Shown one piece after another: positions 8,801 to 18,502 of a stretch of 18,753 nucleotides of DNA. The position numbers and the translations under genes were made by a program. Origin of the DNA: Psilocybe azurescens (lineage: Eukaryota; Basidiomycota; Agaricomycetes; Agaricales; Agrocybaceae); contig JAJIRX010000187.1 in NCBI GenBank assembly GCA_023853785.1, forward strand, positions 1 to 18,753, written 5' to 3'. The notes beneath the pieces were generated by a model that saw only the letters and a program-made list of their open reading frames with translations, did not search any database and was not told where the DNA came from. Each line of letters starts with the position of its first letter. Position 1 is the first letter of the stretch.

Positions 8801-9248
8801 ACCTGAGCTCCTCCATGTAGGTACAGACGTCAATAAGGTTCCAACTGTGACAAAGGAGTGCGATATTTATTCCTTTGGAAGCGTTGTACTACAAGTACGT
8901 GCAGCCAAACTTTGCTTGAACGATAGACTCATCCGCTCATGGTGTAATGGCTTGTAGGTTATATCTGGAAGAATACCCTATGAAGATATTCTCTCCGACA
9001 TTCATGTTATATTACAGCTGATCAATGGTGGCGATCCGCCGAGACCGGCGGAACCTCTACTATCAGATGGGTTCTGGGATTTCATCGTCTTATGCTGGAG
9101 TCGAAACCCATTTATGCGACCTCAAATCGACCAGGTGAGAGAGGTGCTGCATATGTTGCGATATAGTTGTAGCGAAGAGACATTGGCTGCAAACGTTATC
9201 GACTATGACAAGTCGCCAGAGAAGGACACCGTAGAGGACACAGAATGA
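5842..9248 (+). CDS. Shugoshin fused in frame to a TKL-like protein kinase
   Basis: Shugoshin protects centromeric cohesin by recruiting PP2A; here one reading frame continues into a kinase. Thirteen exons: 5842-5911, 5979-6018, 6076-7030, 7087-7282, 7340-7428, 7478-7688, 7762-8068, 8125-8187, 8241-8425, 8491-8521, 8582-8619, 8676-8894, 8958-9248; about 897 aa. The N-terminus (RQNDALFEFENFKKKFLLAN, then ELNAQISLLHVENLRLRASE) is the shugoshin coiled coil, residues about 15-75. Next come a Pro/Ser region, PPNVSGIYEEDEPSGSSDE, and the C-terminal motif KSVNYAEPRLNTKMRKPE (about 408-427), then a second, diverged copy (KSVNYAELKQNM, about 508-528). Kinase (about 590-870): GGGYADVY loop, VAIK, HGDLTTGN, SDFGLS, TAPELL, CWSRNPFMRP. 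Frame breaks lie at 6106-6108, 6533-6539 and 8360-8361. Exon 7, which carries the start of the kinase, has no in-frame ATG, so the kinase cannot begin there on its own. Convergent with the permease gene. Confidence 0.82.
6961..7780 (+). repeat. Tandem duplication of the shugoshin C-terminal region
   Basis: Two direct copies lie back to back inside the gene: 6961-7358 and 7359-7780. Each contains the ILKP..VKD block, an intron, the RPGSPDG Ser-rich stretch, the KSVNYAE motif, a second intron beginning GTGCGTCCTATTTATAG, and the RKP/RKS exon start. Introns sit at the same positions and phases in both copies, so the duplication occurred at DNA level with introns in place. Copy 2 has diverged in the motif and has lost the splice acceptor used in copy 1. 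Confidence 0.9.
7762..9248 (+). other. Kinase-encoding portion of the fusion gene
   Basis: These seven exons encode a 100-residue linker, rich in Asp, Ser and Asn, and a full kinase domain. Key residues are present: the ATP-binding Lys in VAIK (8134-8136), the alpha-C Glu in RREIRLW, Asp and Asn in HGDLTTGN, the Asp of DFG, and the APE-type TAPELL. The catalytic loop has Gly where most kinases have Arg (HGD, not HRD), common in basidiomycete TKL-like kinases, so activation-loop phosphorylation is probably not required. One base is missing near 8360-8361, before NLHHYLNDRR. The first base of this section joins the shugoshin copy-2 exon in the same phase as copy 1. If taken as a separate gene it would lack a start codon. 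Confidence 0.85.
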
Positions 9249-9416
9249 ATTATGGGAATGAAGAATAACATAAAAATCTCAAGTGTATCGGTATTTTGCG
9301 CAAATATACACGTACGTAATGAAGAAGTTCCGAAATGAGGCATCTAAGGAAATAGAATTGAATGGGACAAGCGTGGTCCACCAGAGTCCGTACAGCACAA
9401 GCATCATGTAGCCCGT

Positions 9417-12400
9417 TCACCTCCTCATCCTTCCTGTATTCACGACTTTGTTGTCTTCCAAATCAGACATGACAGCATCAGCATTTTCAAACGTCGACAG
9501 TCGTCTGCGGGGAGGTATCCTTTTCACATCGTTGACTCCGGTGTTAGGGGTGCTGTTGTGATTGTCGTCTTCGTCGTCGCTGTCAAATGGAGTAGAGGAA
9601 GAAGATGACGTGGGTTCGTCTCGGGAGTCGACCCCGAGCTGCTGGAAGCTTCGGTCGAACGCTCCTGTCCGTCGTGAGATTTTGATTTTGGATGGCGATG
9701 CTCGAGTTTCTTGTCGGGGATCTATAAACGCTCGATGTTTAGGGAAAGGGGGATGGACGGTATTGAGCAACGAACTGGATAGAAATATGAATAATTTGCT
9801 TACAGGTAACCGGACAATGTAGGCGAGTAAAGTCGAGCACGCAGCGAAAAAGAACACCGACTTCAAACTCACGGAATATGCATCCCGCGCATGTCGTTGG
9901 GTCTCTGGGTCAAGATCCACAACGAGTCGCGCGGACTGTCGGATTCTTCTGATCAACTAATCAAAGAGAGAATAAAGGAGAAAAGAATTAGCGTCCGTAG
10001 TTTCTGGAATCTGCTACGCCAATTGCCACGAGCTGTGATGGTGGAAAACGAAAACGTACGTCATCTGCGTCTGGAGTGTGTATTCTTTACGAAGTTCCGT
10101 TTCCAGCTTGGACTGGAATATGGCCGACGATATCGCCACCCTCCGACTTGACCCACGCCTCTGAAAAGCTGTCCAAAGCCGGTACCTATGGCCATGCAGT
10201 TCTCTGGTTGATATATGATGTTAGTATACCCAATGTAGTCAGAATTTTCCCCATGGAATGACATACCCGGAACGTGTACCAACAGTGCAACTATCGTGTT
10301 TCGCCGTGAGCACAAAATGTTGTTTGGAATGAAGCGGGACGTACTAAGCATAGTTTGAAGAACAACGGCGTTTCCAAATCCAAGTGGTATCTACACATGC
10401 GTCAGATTTGCTAGGAAACTGATCCCATCGACGGAGGGTTTTTAAAAGAGAATACGTACAATGCTTAGCCACGACTGCAGTGGTCCAGAGTCTTCGCGTA
10501 TGTGGTAGATTAGAACAGCTCCGATGAATGGGAAAGCTCCGAAGATAAGATTTATTTTCTTGTATCGTCCGGTCTTATGCATCATCCAACCAGCGAACAG
10601 AGATCCCGTTGACATTGAAAGACTGTTTGGAAGCAAATGTAAACCTTCACAGAAGGAAAATCAATACATTGGTGACGGATAGATTATACTGAGCCATGCA
10701 ACATGAAAATCAGAACGTACCTGCAGTAGAAGCGTTTGTCATGACCACAGTCTGGAACCACATCGGGAAGAAATAAACGATGGAGAAATTGCAAATGGCA
10801 ACGAGGAAATTGGAGAATCCAACAAGGACTGGGATCCTCCGTCTGAGAAGGAACGGAGCTAGAACCGGCTCCGGTGAGACGAAGAATTCAACCAGGAGGA
10901 AAGTGATAGCAAAAGTGGCAGCGGAGGTGATGGAAATAATCACTCGGGGATTAGACCACTGTAAGCAAGCACAAAGGTTGATGACAATCGCAGATTGATA
11001 GTAATGGCAGAGTGACGAACGGGAAGCGTTTCGTTGTAGCGAGCACTGAGAAACATGAGGGTAGAGCCAACCTAATAATGATCGCCAGGTGAGTCCTCGA
11101 CGTGTAAGAAATCAGGAGCGCATAGGATCTTACAGCCATCATCAGACTACCACTTCCTAGATAATCGATTCGTCGCAGAATCTCCTTGGCGCTTTTCCCT
11201 GTCCCCTGGGGCGTCGGAACACATTTAGCGGATACAGAATGAAGGGCGAGCTCAGGCCGTGCCTTACCTCGGTCACGTAGTTCAGGTTGTACGATGTTAA
11301 AAGATATGAAACCAAGAACAAAGGAACCTGGATGAGAAAAGCCCATCTCCATCCCAACCTAGTAGACGGGTCAGCGGAAGACTATTCTTCAAACATGATG
11401 GTTGACATACCAGTCAGTGATTAATCCACCCAGAGGACCTCCGAACCCCAGTCCAAGCTTGAACAGATCAATATGTGAGTTTGCACAATGTAAGTAGAGC
11501 TCACTCCATTGAATACACTTGCTACGCCTTGCGTTAGACCTCGACTCTGTTATGTAGATGTAAGCCAATTGATTCGATGTTAGCCGAGGCCTCGATGCGA
11601 TGCGAATAGTTGCAATCGTGGTTTGGTCTTTGAAACGCTCCAGTTGGCTCCTTTGGAGCTGCAGTCCGACAGATAATACTGAATCATGACTCACTCTAAT
11701 GCTATACATGTCGCTGACAATGATCCTTGAAAAATATTTGATCAATGTTCCGTGATTGTTATTATTTACTTACGATGAAGTCGTCATCAATCCTCCCCCT
11801 CCAATCCCAGAAAGCTATGAAACGAGAAACGAGATATAGATCAATTTTTGCTAGGATAAAAGATGGGCATACAAATCGTGCAAAATCAGCATCTCCATGC
11901 TCTTCGACAAGCCACACATTAGGACTCCTGCACCAGCGAAGAAAAGTGCAAGATGATTGGCGCCTTTTCTGCCTAATACGTTGCATAGACGCCCGTAGAG
12001 CGGCGTGAACGTGCACGTTGCAAGAAGATAGCTGTGCAATTCAATTTTAGCAATGAAGAAGCATATTAAGATCGTCAACTCACGATGTGCCCAGCCAACT
12101 GGCTTGATTTGATCTATTGAATTCGGATGATATTGAGGGTATCACTAGAATAGCGTCATCAGTATATTTTGAGCAAACGTAGACCCACTGTTGACGTACT
12201 GGTAGGAACCAGAGTTTCTGTGGGATGAATAGAGATAGGTAAGCCAAGGTAACGATAGAAGGAGTAGAGATGATTTACGGTTCAATGCCTAACATAATCA
12301 GTGGAAACACTTGGAAATCAAAGAAAATTAGTCAAGAACTCACTGAAAGAAACGTCGCACTCCAAAGCCCGGCTAAGATGCCATAACGAGTGGACCGTGA

Positions 12401-12511
12401 TAAATCCAAAGGGCCAACTGGATGGGCAAGCTTTCCAACTGATCGACCTCGTCCAGTTCCTCCATATTCATCTGAACCTCTCCCTCCGAGTAGCGGATCT
12501 TGCTCCGACAT
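9417..12511 (-). CDS. Major facilitator superfamily permease (vacuolar basic amino-acid / DHA-type)
   Basis: A 12-14-helix secondary transporter, probably exporting or vacuole-importing basic amino acids or drugs. The start at 12511 gives MSEQDPLLGG, with an acidic di-leucine type N-terminus often seen on vacuolar proteins. Nineteen exons were traced: 12344-12511, 12279-12288, 12200-12217, 12084-12144, 11873-12031, 11774-11814, 11695-11725, 11505-11546, 11411-11457, 11268-11358, 11134-11205, 11021-11071, 10721-10958, 10460-10644, 10345-10390, 10267-10290, 10060-10203, 9804-9948, 9417-9721. Diagnostic blocks are FTPLYGRLCNVLGRKGAN (MFS motif A), LSGIGGGG, SDMYSIR, GLGFGGPLGGLITDW, LVEFFVSPEPVLAPFLL, MAIGTGFGQLFRGVGQVGG and a cytosolic Ser/Asp-rich tail. 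Frame breaks lie at 11880-11881, 10139-10141 and 9632-9635, each one base short. With them the length is 626 aa. Substrate is not determinable from sequence. Confidence 0.92.
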
Positions 12512-12700
12512 AGTCCTTGATCTGCCTTGCAGATTGCAGTCGACGTTGTTAAAATGGAGGAAAGAGCTGCAGAGCTGTAGCCCGTGGAGAAGCCTGGATA
12601 GATACCCGAAGGTACCGCGGTGGTGTAAGGATTAGAAAAGTTGCGTGCACAATGGATGGGAAGGCGTTTTGATTCTCAAATTCGGTTCTCCAGCCGGTGG

Positions 12701-12708
12701 CACGTGAC
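12701..12708. promoter_or_regulatory. E-box CACGTGAC upstream of the permease gene
   Basis: A perfect palindromic CACGTG with flanking AC lies about 190 bp upstream of the permease start. This is a classical site for basic helix-loop-helix factors such as Cbf1 or Pho4-type regulators in fungi. A functional role is inferred only from position. Confidence 0.35.
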
Positions 12709-14096
12709 TTAGGCTCCGCTTCTATGCATCATGTGTCCGAATACATTTACCCTGGACTTGGGCTATAATCGGATGGCTATTGCGTAGCTTTGCGTTGAAA
12801 TGGGAGATTTGTGTCAAATTTTTGTGGTTACAATATTGTCGAAATTAGCCGATGGGTATTGGAAGGCTTACATTGCTATTTATAACCATGCGAAGTTGAC
12901 GCGGACTTCGAAGTCGTGTGCTGAGAATGTCGTAGAAGTTGTTTGCCTTGCCCTATCTGCTACTTTTCATGACCATATACCTACTATTAATTACCTTCCG
13001 AGGTAGCCTGTGTCCCTCGATTAAAGATCCATTGCGGATACGAGTCCGTATGATGATACTACTTATTCCTCTATTACACTCACTGAAAGCGGCTTACTGG
13101 ACTCAGATGTCGCTTTGATGAGTCGCATTAAACAGTCTTCTCGCAGTCCACGCCTTGTTTCTGCCGTCACTTGAAACGGCAATGAAGCACCAGAAGCAAT
13201 CCGTCGGTCGCTCAGGTGATCAGTTGTTGTAATCGTTCTACTTAATCGTTTCTCACCTGAGCTTCGGATCACCACATCGTGGTCCAGGTATGGTTAGAAG
13301 CATCACTCTCTCTGTCGGAGACAAGCAGGAAAGAAAGAAGGGGTCAGGCCTATTATGATACAAGGATCACATTCTAGATTATCGTGACAAAGTACATCAG
13401 CTGCGCACTTTTCAGCGGCCTGATTGTGGGCAGTGCGAGTTGACGAAAACACTTAACGTCGCAGTATGTGATCAGTGGCGGATTTAGCCAAGATTAGTCG
13501 AAATATGCAACCACGTTAGATCTCCGCCGGCAGGGATACTGTGTAATACAGTCAAATCGACATCGGAACATTTGTCTTAGTTGCGTTCTCGAGTCATGGG
13601 TTCTAGCACTGCTTCCAGGTGAGGTGAGATGTGTGTACAACCTTCTGCATAAATGTTGCCAATTCCAAAAATCAATTTGCTCAACGGTCAAATAGTGCCA
13701 CAAGTTCGACGCCATGAGTATCATTCCAAGTGGTACAAAAATTTCACAGTTGGAACCCGAGTTCCGTGAATCTATCCAGCTTAGTGTAGTAACATGTTCG
13801 ATCATAGCTAACGGTAACTTTCGACGGTTCCCTTTTCTACAAGTAACATATTCTCTGACTGAGCACGGCTCTGCCCGGATCATGAAGATCTGTATCCCAA
13901 TTGGTGGATCTGAAGCGGATCAATATGTCCGTCGCACAATTTATAGACTTTCGTACACTTGGACGGGAAACCACTAGTATGGCTAACCAGTGCCTCAATT
14001 TATGTCAACACAAACGTACAGGCATGTATGGGTACGCAAAGGCAATAAATAAGGGGAGAAGCCGGGAACTAAGCATACGAAGGAGACAGTTAGACA

Positions 14097-14141
14097 CAAG
14101 AAAAAGAAAAAGAAAAAGAAAAAGAAAAGAAAAGGAAAAGA
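14097..14141. repeat. AAAAAG-type purine microsatellite
   Basis: A run of A-rich hexamers (AAAAAG repeated about four times, then imperfect AAAAG units) gives a polypurine tract on the plus strand. Any Lys/Arg-rich peptide predicted across it is an artefact of the repeat. Confidence 0.9.
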
Positions 14142-14688
14142 GGGAGACAGTGCCACAGAACAGTAGAACTCATCTATATAGTTGCTCTATTAGTACCTAC
14201 GAGAAAGTAGTGAAATATGATGTGACCGAGAGCTAAGACGGCCACACATCTAGTGTCTCCGTACATCACCTCTCAAAGGCGTACAAGAGACCAGTGTAGC
14301 TCGGGGGTGAGATGGTGCCCTAATATCTGCCATTTGCATGGCATTGAGGGCAGGTGCTGTTGATGTGAGGGGCTGAAAGGAGAATTAGCGACTAGTACGC
14401 GTAGATAGGATTGTCAACCTTACAGTACTGCTCCGGAGAAGTGCGGCTAGTATATCATCGCGGTCAGCTTCAAGAGGAATATCGGATAGATATAACAAGA
14501 CGAACTATTGGTGGCATGTCTTTCTGCAATTAGGAAGAACGCAGGTTGGGTCGTGATATGGACTGAATTTACAGTGCGCGGAGTTGCAAGGGATCTGTAG
14601 AAATGGGTTCAGAGAGCTTGGAGCACAACGCAGTCAACTAGGTGTGCATACCATCATGTCAGGCTGCAAGACGGTGAGAAACAATAAG

Positions 14689-14967
14689 ACTGGGCGATGG
14701 CAAAGTGAAGGAAGGCGCTTACCAATTGTTGGCTGTGACCGCAGCGGATGTAAAAGTTGCAGACTCTGGACACGTCAAGAAAAGTGAGCAGCGTCCAGAG
14801 AAGACATGGAAAAAGAAACTAGACTCACTGGCGCAAGTGGCACATCTTATTATGTCGAAGTTGAGGTTGGAAGGCTTGGAAGTAGGTTTGCTGAAGGTAA
14901 GAGCGCTTGTTGTTTTTGTCCTCAGCAACCATCCGGCTCTTTATAGGAACAAATAATCTACTTTTGA
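14689..14967 (+). CDS. Possible exons of an unidentified gene
   Basis: A plus-strand frame reads GDGKVKEGAYQLLAVTAADV, then KSEQRPEKTWKKKLDSLAQV and SKLRLEGLEVGLLK. The composition alternates charged and hydrophobic residues like a real folded protein. It ends at a good donor (GTAAGA, 14897); a 50-nt intron would end at TTTATAG (14946), followed by EQIIYF and a stop at 14967. No start codon or upstream exon was found, and I do not recognise the family. It may be the 3' end of a gene whose upstream exons I cannot trace, or a gene remnant. Confidence 0.3.
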
Positions 14968-15772
14968 AAATGTTTATCGTTCTTCGGCGTTTATTTTGTC
15001 TCCCAAGAGACGGGTAACTCCTTGAATGTCTCCTTGATCAACTGTACTACACAAACCTTCCAAGTTTCCCTCGAGTTAGCCGCTCTGCCCATACTAGTAA
15101 AGATCTGCACTTGTGACGTCTTTAATTTTCAGATCACGAGATCACGTATTGTATCTGAATCTAATACAGTGGAAGCAGCCAGATTTTGCATTCTCCCAGA
15201 ATAATGTCGTAACCGATTATTCTGACAACGCTGCCAGCAACTTCCTTATTATTCACACAGGATCGCATACAATATCATTGAGAGCGCCCAAATGAGATCC
15301 TGGTGTCATGCATCTCGGAGAGCACGGAAGTCTTTTTAGCTTTTCGAGCATGATGAGAATCGAGATTGCAAATAATTTAGAGATCGGTTACTGGAAATCA
15401 ATAAACGGTCGGATTACCCTTTTCGAGTCGAGATGATGATCATCTCGTTTTCTCTCTTAGCTTTCTCTACGTTGGCTCGGATACTTGGGAAGGTTGCTAT
15501 GAGCTCTCCGTATCTGAAGGCAGACCGAAGGGCTCGGACCTCGAGTCTGAATCCTACGGTCATCAGTGATCCCAAAATCAAGTTGGACACATAAGTGCGC
15601 ACAAGGCAACTTTGGGCCGGAGACCGGCACGCAATCCCGAACAAAGTCAAAAACAAATATGAACAAATACATGCATTTCTTCGTGGCTTGAACTTGAGCC
15701 ACACTCTTACGGTTCAGCATTGTCTTGCTGCTCCCTGCTCCAGATAGACATCATCCTCGTAGTATATCGAAG

Positions 15773-16348
15773 ATGAGCACTACACCCTCTCAGAACGATG
15801 CCAAAGCGATAGCTCCAAGAGGAAAACAACGCAAACGCTTTTTGGAAAAGAACGTAAACATCATTCTCGTTATTTGTCGCTGTCAAGACCGCCCCAAGAG
15901 ACGACGCTTATTCAACATTTGGTATAGGATGCTCTAACATTGGCAGCTTCCATAGCCGAGATACAGGAAAAGATATCCACTACGAAAGCGGAAAAGCACC
16001 ATAAACCCCAGGTACCACCGAAAATATACAGCTCTAAAGATCAAATCAGCAATGCCCTTGTATTTTCCAGGACTATTCGCGATCGAAACAAGACCTAAAA
16101 CATTCCTCCTGTTCCAAAGCGAAACTAGTGAGATCTACAATCATTCTTACGCTTTTGACATGTGGTTGACGAATGTCCAGAAAGAAACCAAGGCGGCTCT
16201 GAAGGCTAAACAGATCAATACGAAAAAGGAACGAGTGAAATCGCGCAAAGAACGTTTGAAACCAAAGCCTGCCGCTGCAACGAATACAGGCCAATCCACG
16301 CCAGCAGGTCCGGATAGACAGATCCGGAAAATGGTGTCTTTCGCCTGA
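15773..16348 (+). CDS. Small Lys/Arg-rich protein of unknown function
   Basis: Four exons join cleanly: 15773-15853, 15928-16011, 16071-16127 and 16181-16348. All introns are GT-AG, 53-74 nt, and all in phase 0. The product is 129 aa: MSTTPSQNDAKAIAPRGKQR, KRFLEKNDALTLAASIAEIQ, EKISTTKAEKHHKPQ, then a Ser/Lys-rich linker, a long basic helix (ALKAKQINTKKERVKSRKER) and a short Pro/Ala stretch ending RKMVSFA. There is no signal peptide or membrane segment. A helical, highly basic body suggests RNA or ribosome association and a nuclear or nucleolar location, but this is inference. No family is recognised. It is the only complete gene here with no irregularity. The splice at 16011/16071 could also be read through, giving a different tail. 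Confidence 0.6.
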
Positions 16349-16539
16349 CGGGATCTACACATCACATAGCGCTGTGTTTTGCGCCTTGCGTGATGGTGTA
16401 GATTCTCACAAACTGCTCCTCCCCTCACAAACGGCTGACGCGGCATTGTTCGGATGTTCGCGTTCGACGGAGATGCATTGCGCGGTTCTTCTGAATGCCT
16501 TCTATCCTGGAGTGTTCCGGTATTTCTTTCTGTCAGAAA

Positions 16540-16973
16540 CTCCGTTCCTATGTCACAGTGGGGATTTATTTTGGTGCATCGCGTGAACTGGGACATGATC
16601 TCCCGATTTGGGCGAGCGCTCACCTGTATAGCCTAGCTAGACTGTTCAACAACAATCATTATTGACTAGGTTTTTACGTGTCGAATAATCATATTTTGCA
16701 GAAGATCTGATTCACTTTGGACAGTTACTGTTCAAGCTATTGGTCCGCGTCTTCGAGACGTTGGAATTGTTTCAACACATGGTTGCTGAAGATATTGTGA
16801 CCCGACTTTTTAGTCTGTTTCAAGGCTTGAGCAATCAGGCTATGCGATCACTGAGGTGAGCGAATCCGACTCGCGTTGTATAGGTATTGAGGTTTATCGT
16901 TTGATGGGTCGCATTTGATTCGATTGGTAACCTAATTTCCAGAAACGGTTTTGTGACACTGAACTATTGTTAG
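16540..16973 (+). CDS. Possible exons of an unidentified gene
   Basis: Two protein-like blocks lie on the plus strand. The first follows an acceptor (TTCTGTCAG, about 16535) and reads KLRSYVTVGIYFGASRELG, then HDLPIWASAHLYSLARLFN. The second (16702-16855), after TATTTTGCAG, reads DLIHFGQLLFKLLVRVFETL then ELFQHMVAEDIVTRLFSLFQ. It ends at a GTGAGC donor; an 87-nt intron leads to NGFVTLNYC and a stop at 16973. I cannot join block one to block two without a frame problem, so a sequence error or a missed exon is likely. The second block is a hydrophobic, Leu-rich helix pattern. The family is not recognised. Confidence 0.35.
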
Positions 16974-18502
16974 GAATATGTACAGCGAGTAGGTGTATAC
17001 CATACCACTGAAGAATATGTAAACGAATAATATAAGTAGGAGTATAGGACGTACACACATCATTCTATGCGCTTTTGGAGCAAACAGGAGTCAGTGAGCA
17101 TAATGATAAGTAATCTCAACTGCATAGAATACAGCAGGCCCTGGAAACATTGATAATGTGCCTAGAATTAGATGTCTTATTGAGCCAATGACCTGGGATT
17201 GACTACCACTTCCACTGATCAGAAAACTCAAGATGTCACAACCGCCCACACTGTCTAAACGGAAATACAGTGTCAAAGGTGCCGATTTACCCTTTCTACA
17301 CATGTCATTAAATCAATTTTTATCGCTGGTTCTGGTTTCGATCTCTCTCGTAGTAAACAGCTCATAATGTTATACTTATGACTTGTGACTTACGGAAAGC
17401 CTCAAGAGATAGTATTCCACGCAACACTGAACATAAATAATTCTTCCCGGGAGCCGAGTTATAGACCCCACGTTATCCACTTGCAGACGGTCCACACTCT
17501 GTCAAATTCAAGGTCGCCGTCCTATCTATGAGACATCAGTCCCAAACCTGGATCACATACCATACCCTACTCCTGGAATTTTCAGAACCAGATTCCCATA
17601 GATATTATCGTAATGCATTTTTTCTGGCACAAGTCATAATCTTCACGGAGTTGTCGGGGTTGCCCTCTAGCACGTCGTTAGGTTTTTTAAATTAATCAGG
17701 TCTGTGCGTTGACAGCCTGGGCATGGAACTGGACTCATAAAATAAAAGGGCAGCACTCGGGAAAATTATTCGGTGTTTGGTCGAAGGATCAAAACGGGAT
17801 ATTTGCAGACAACGGTCAATGATCATTACTGTGGACGATGAGCTCCCCTACCAGAAATTAGACAGTCTGAGTACCTACCCATAGGCCTGGGTTTGGCGTC
17901 TACATCGATCAATATCGATACTACAAACTTCCAACAAGATGTTCTTGGTAGGGAAGAGAAAAGGGTTGGATGATAGACAAAAAAAAGTAGACCAGGCCAG
18001 GACAATAATGAATATGAATATATTGCCAATTATTCGATAACTATGATATACACAAGAGCGCTTCCCTGTTGATATTTGACTACAGCAAACGTCACTGGAA
18101 GATGTTGGAAAAGTGGCGACAAGCAGAGCGGTATCGATTTGGCGTCGATCCACTAGATCTTATCTGCCAAAGCCATCTCCATTCCACATTCCTGTGCATG
18201 AAATGAGAAACGTGTTCTTGAGAAGACTACCTCCGAGTCATTGCAGAAGTCAGGCGAAGTAATAAAGATTTTCAATGAAGGCATTCCCTCTGAGCGGTCC
18301 GAGTCGCGTCTAAAATTAGCTAATCTTTTCTCAGCCACTGCACGTGCACTAACCAAATAACAACAATCAATGGGATTACATCGAATCTGCGCGGTGACGG
18401 TGACTCGCTAACTGCACTCATCTTTCTGCCAGCCCCTTCAATCTTTTCTTATCTTTCTTCCTTTTATCGTGCGGTGCCCCGTAAACCAATATATTTGTGA
18501 AG
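16974..18502. other. Region without a supported gene
   Basis: Minus-strand frames at 17091-17303 (70 codons), 17875-18153 (92 codons, with one hydrophobic segment IIGNIFIFIIVLAWSTFF) and 18153-18356 (67 codons) exist, but none shows a known motif or convincing splice partners. The last two adjoin and could be pieces of one minus-strand gene. The right end (about 18360-18502) should hold the promoter of the gene starting at 18503. Confidence 0.35.

Larger units (their letters stand above)
12512..15772. other. Long region without a confident gene
   Basis: Apart from the promoter of the permease, nothing here can be assigned. A minus frame at 13063-13275 (70 codons) and plus frames at 13714-14236 show no family motif. 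Two overlapping minus frames at 15414-15720 (96 and 87 codons) compete over the same DNA. A possible plus-strand exon near 14689-14967 and a purine microsatellite are listed separately. No tRNA, terminal repeat or transposase motif was noticed. Confidence 0.4.

Noticed and set aside
7762..9248. Kinase as an independent gene
   Set aside because: There is no in-frame ATG in the first kinase exon, and its 5' end is homologous to the shugoshin exon of the first copy in the same phase.
9562..9822. 86-codon plus frame beginning with a Ser run
   Set aside because: It is antisense to the acidic, Ser-rich C-terminal tail of the permease.
2296..11881. Cluster of true pseudogenes
   Set aside because: Four adjacent single-copy conserved genes with intact splice sites and motifs, broken only at homopolymers, are better explained by sequence indels.
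13901..14236. 111-codon plus frame with a Lys/Arg tail
   Set aside because: The tail is the translation of the AAAAAG microsatellite, and the remainder has no motif.
16147..16623. 158-codon open frame on the minus strand
   Set aside because: It overlaps the last exon of the small basic protein gene in antisense and shows no motif; Arg-rich antisense of Ala/Ser codons explains its length.
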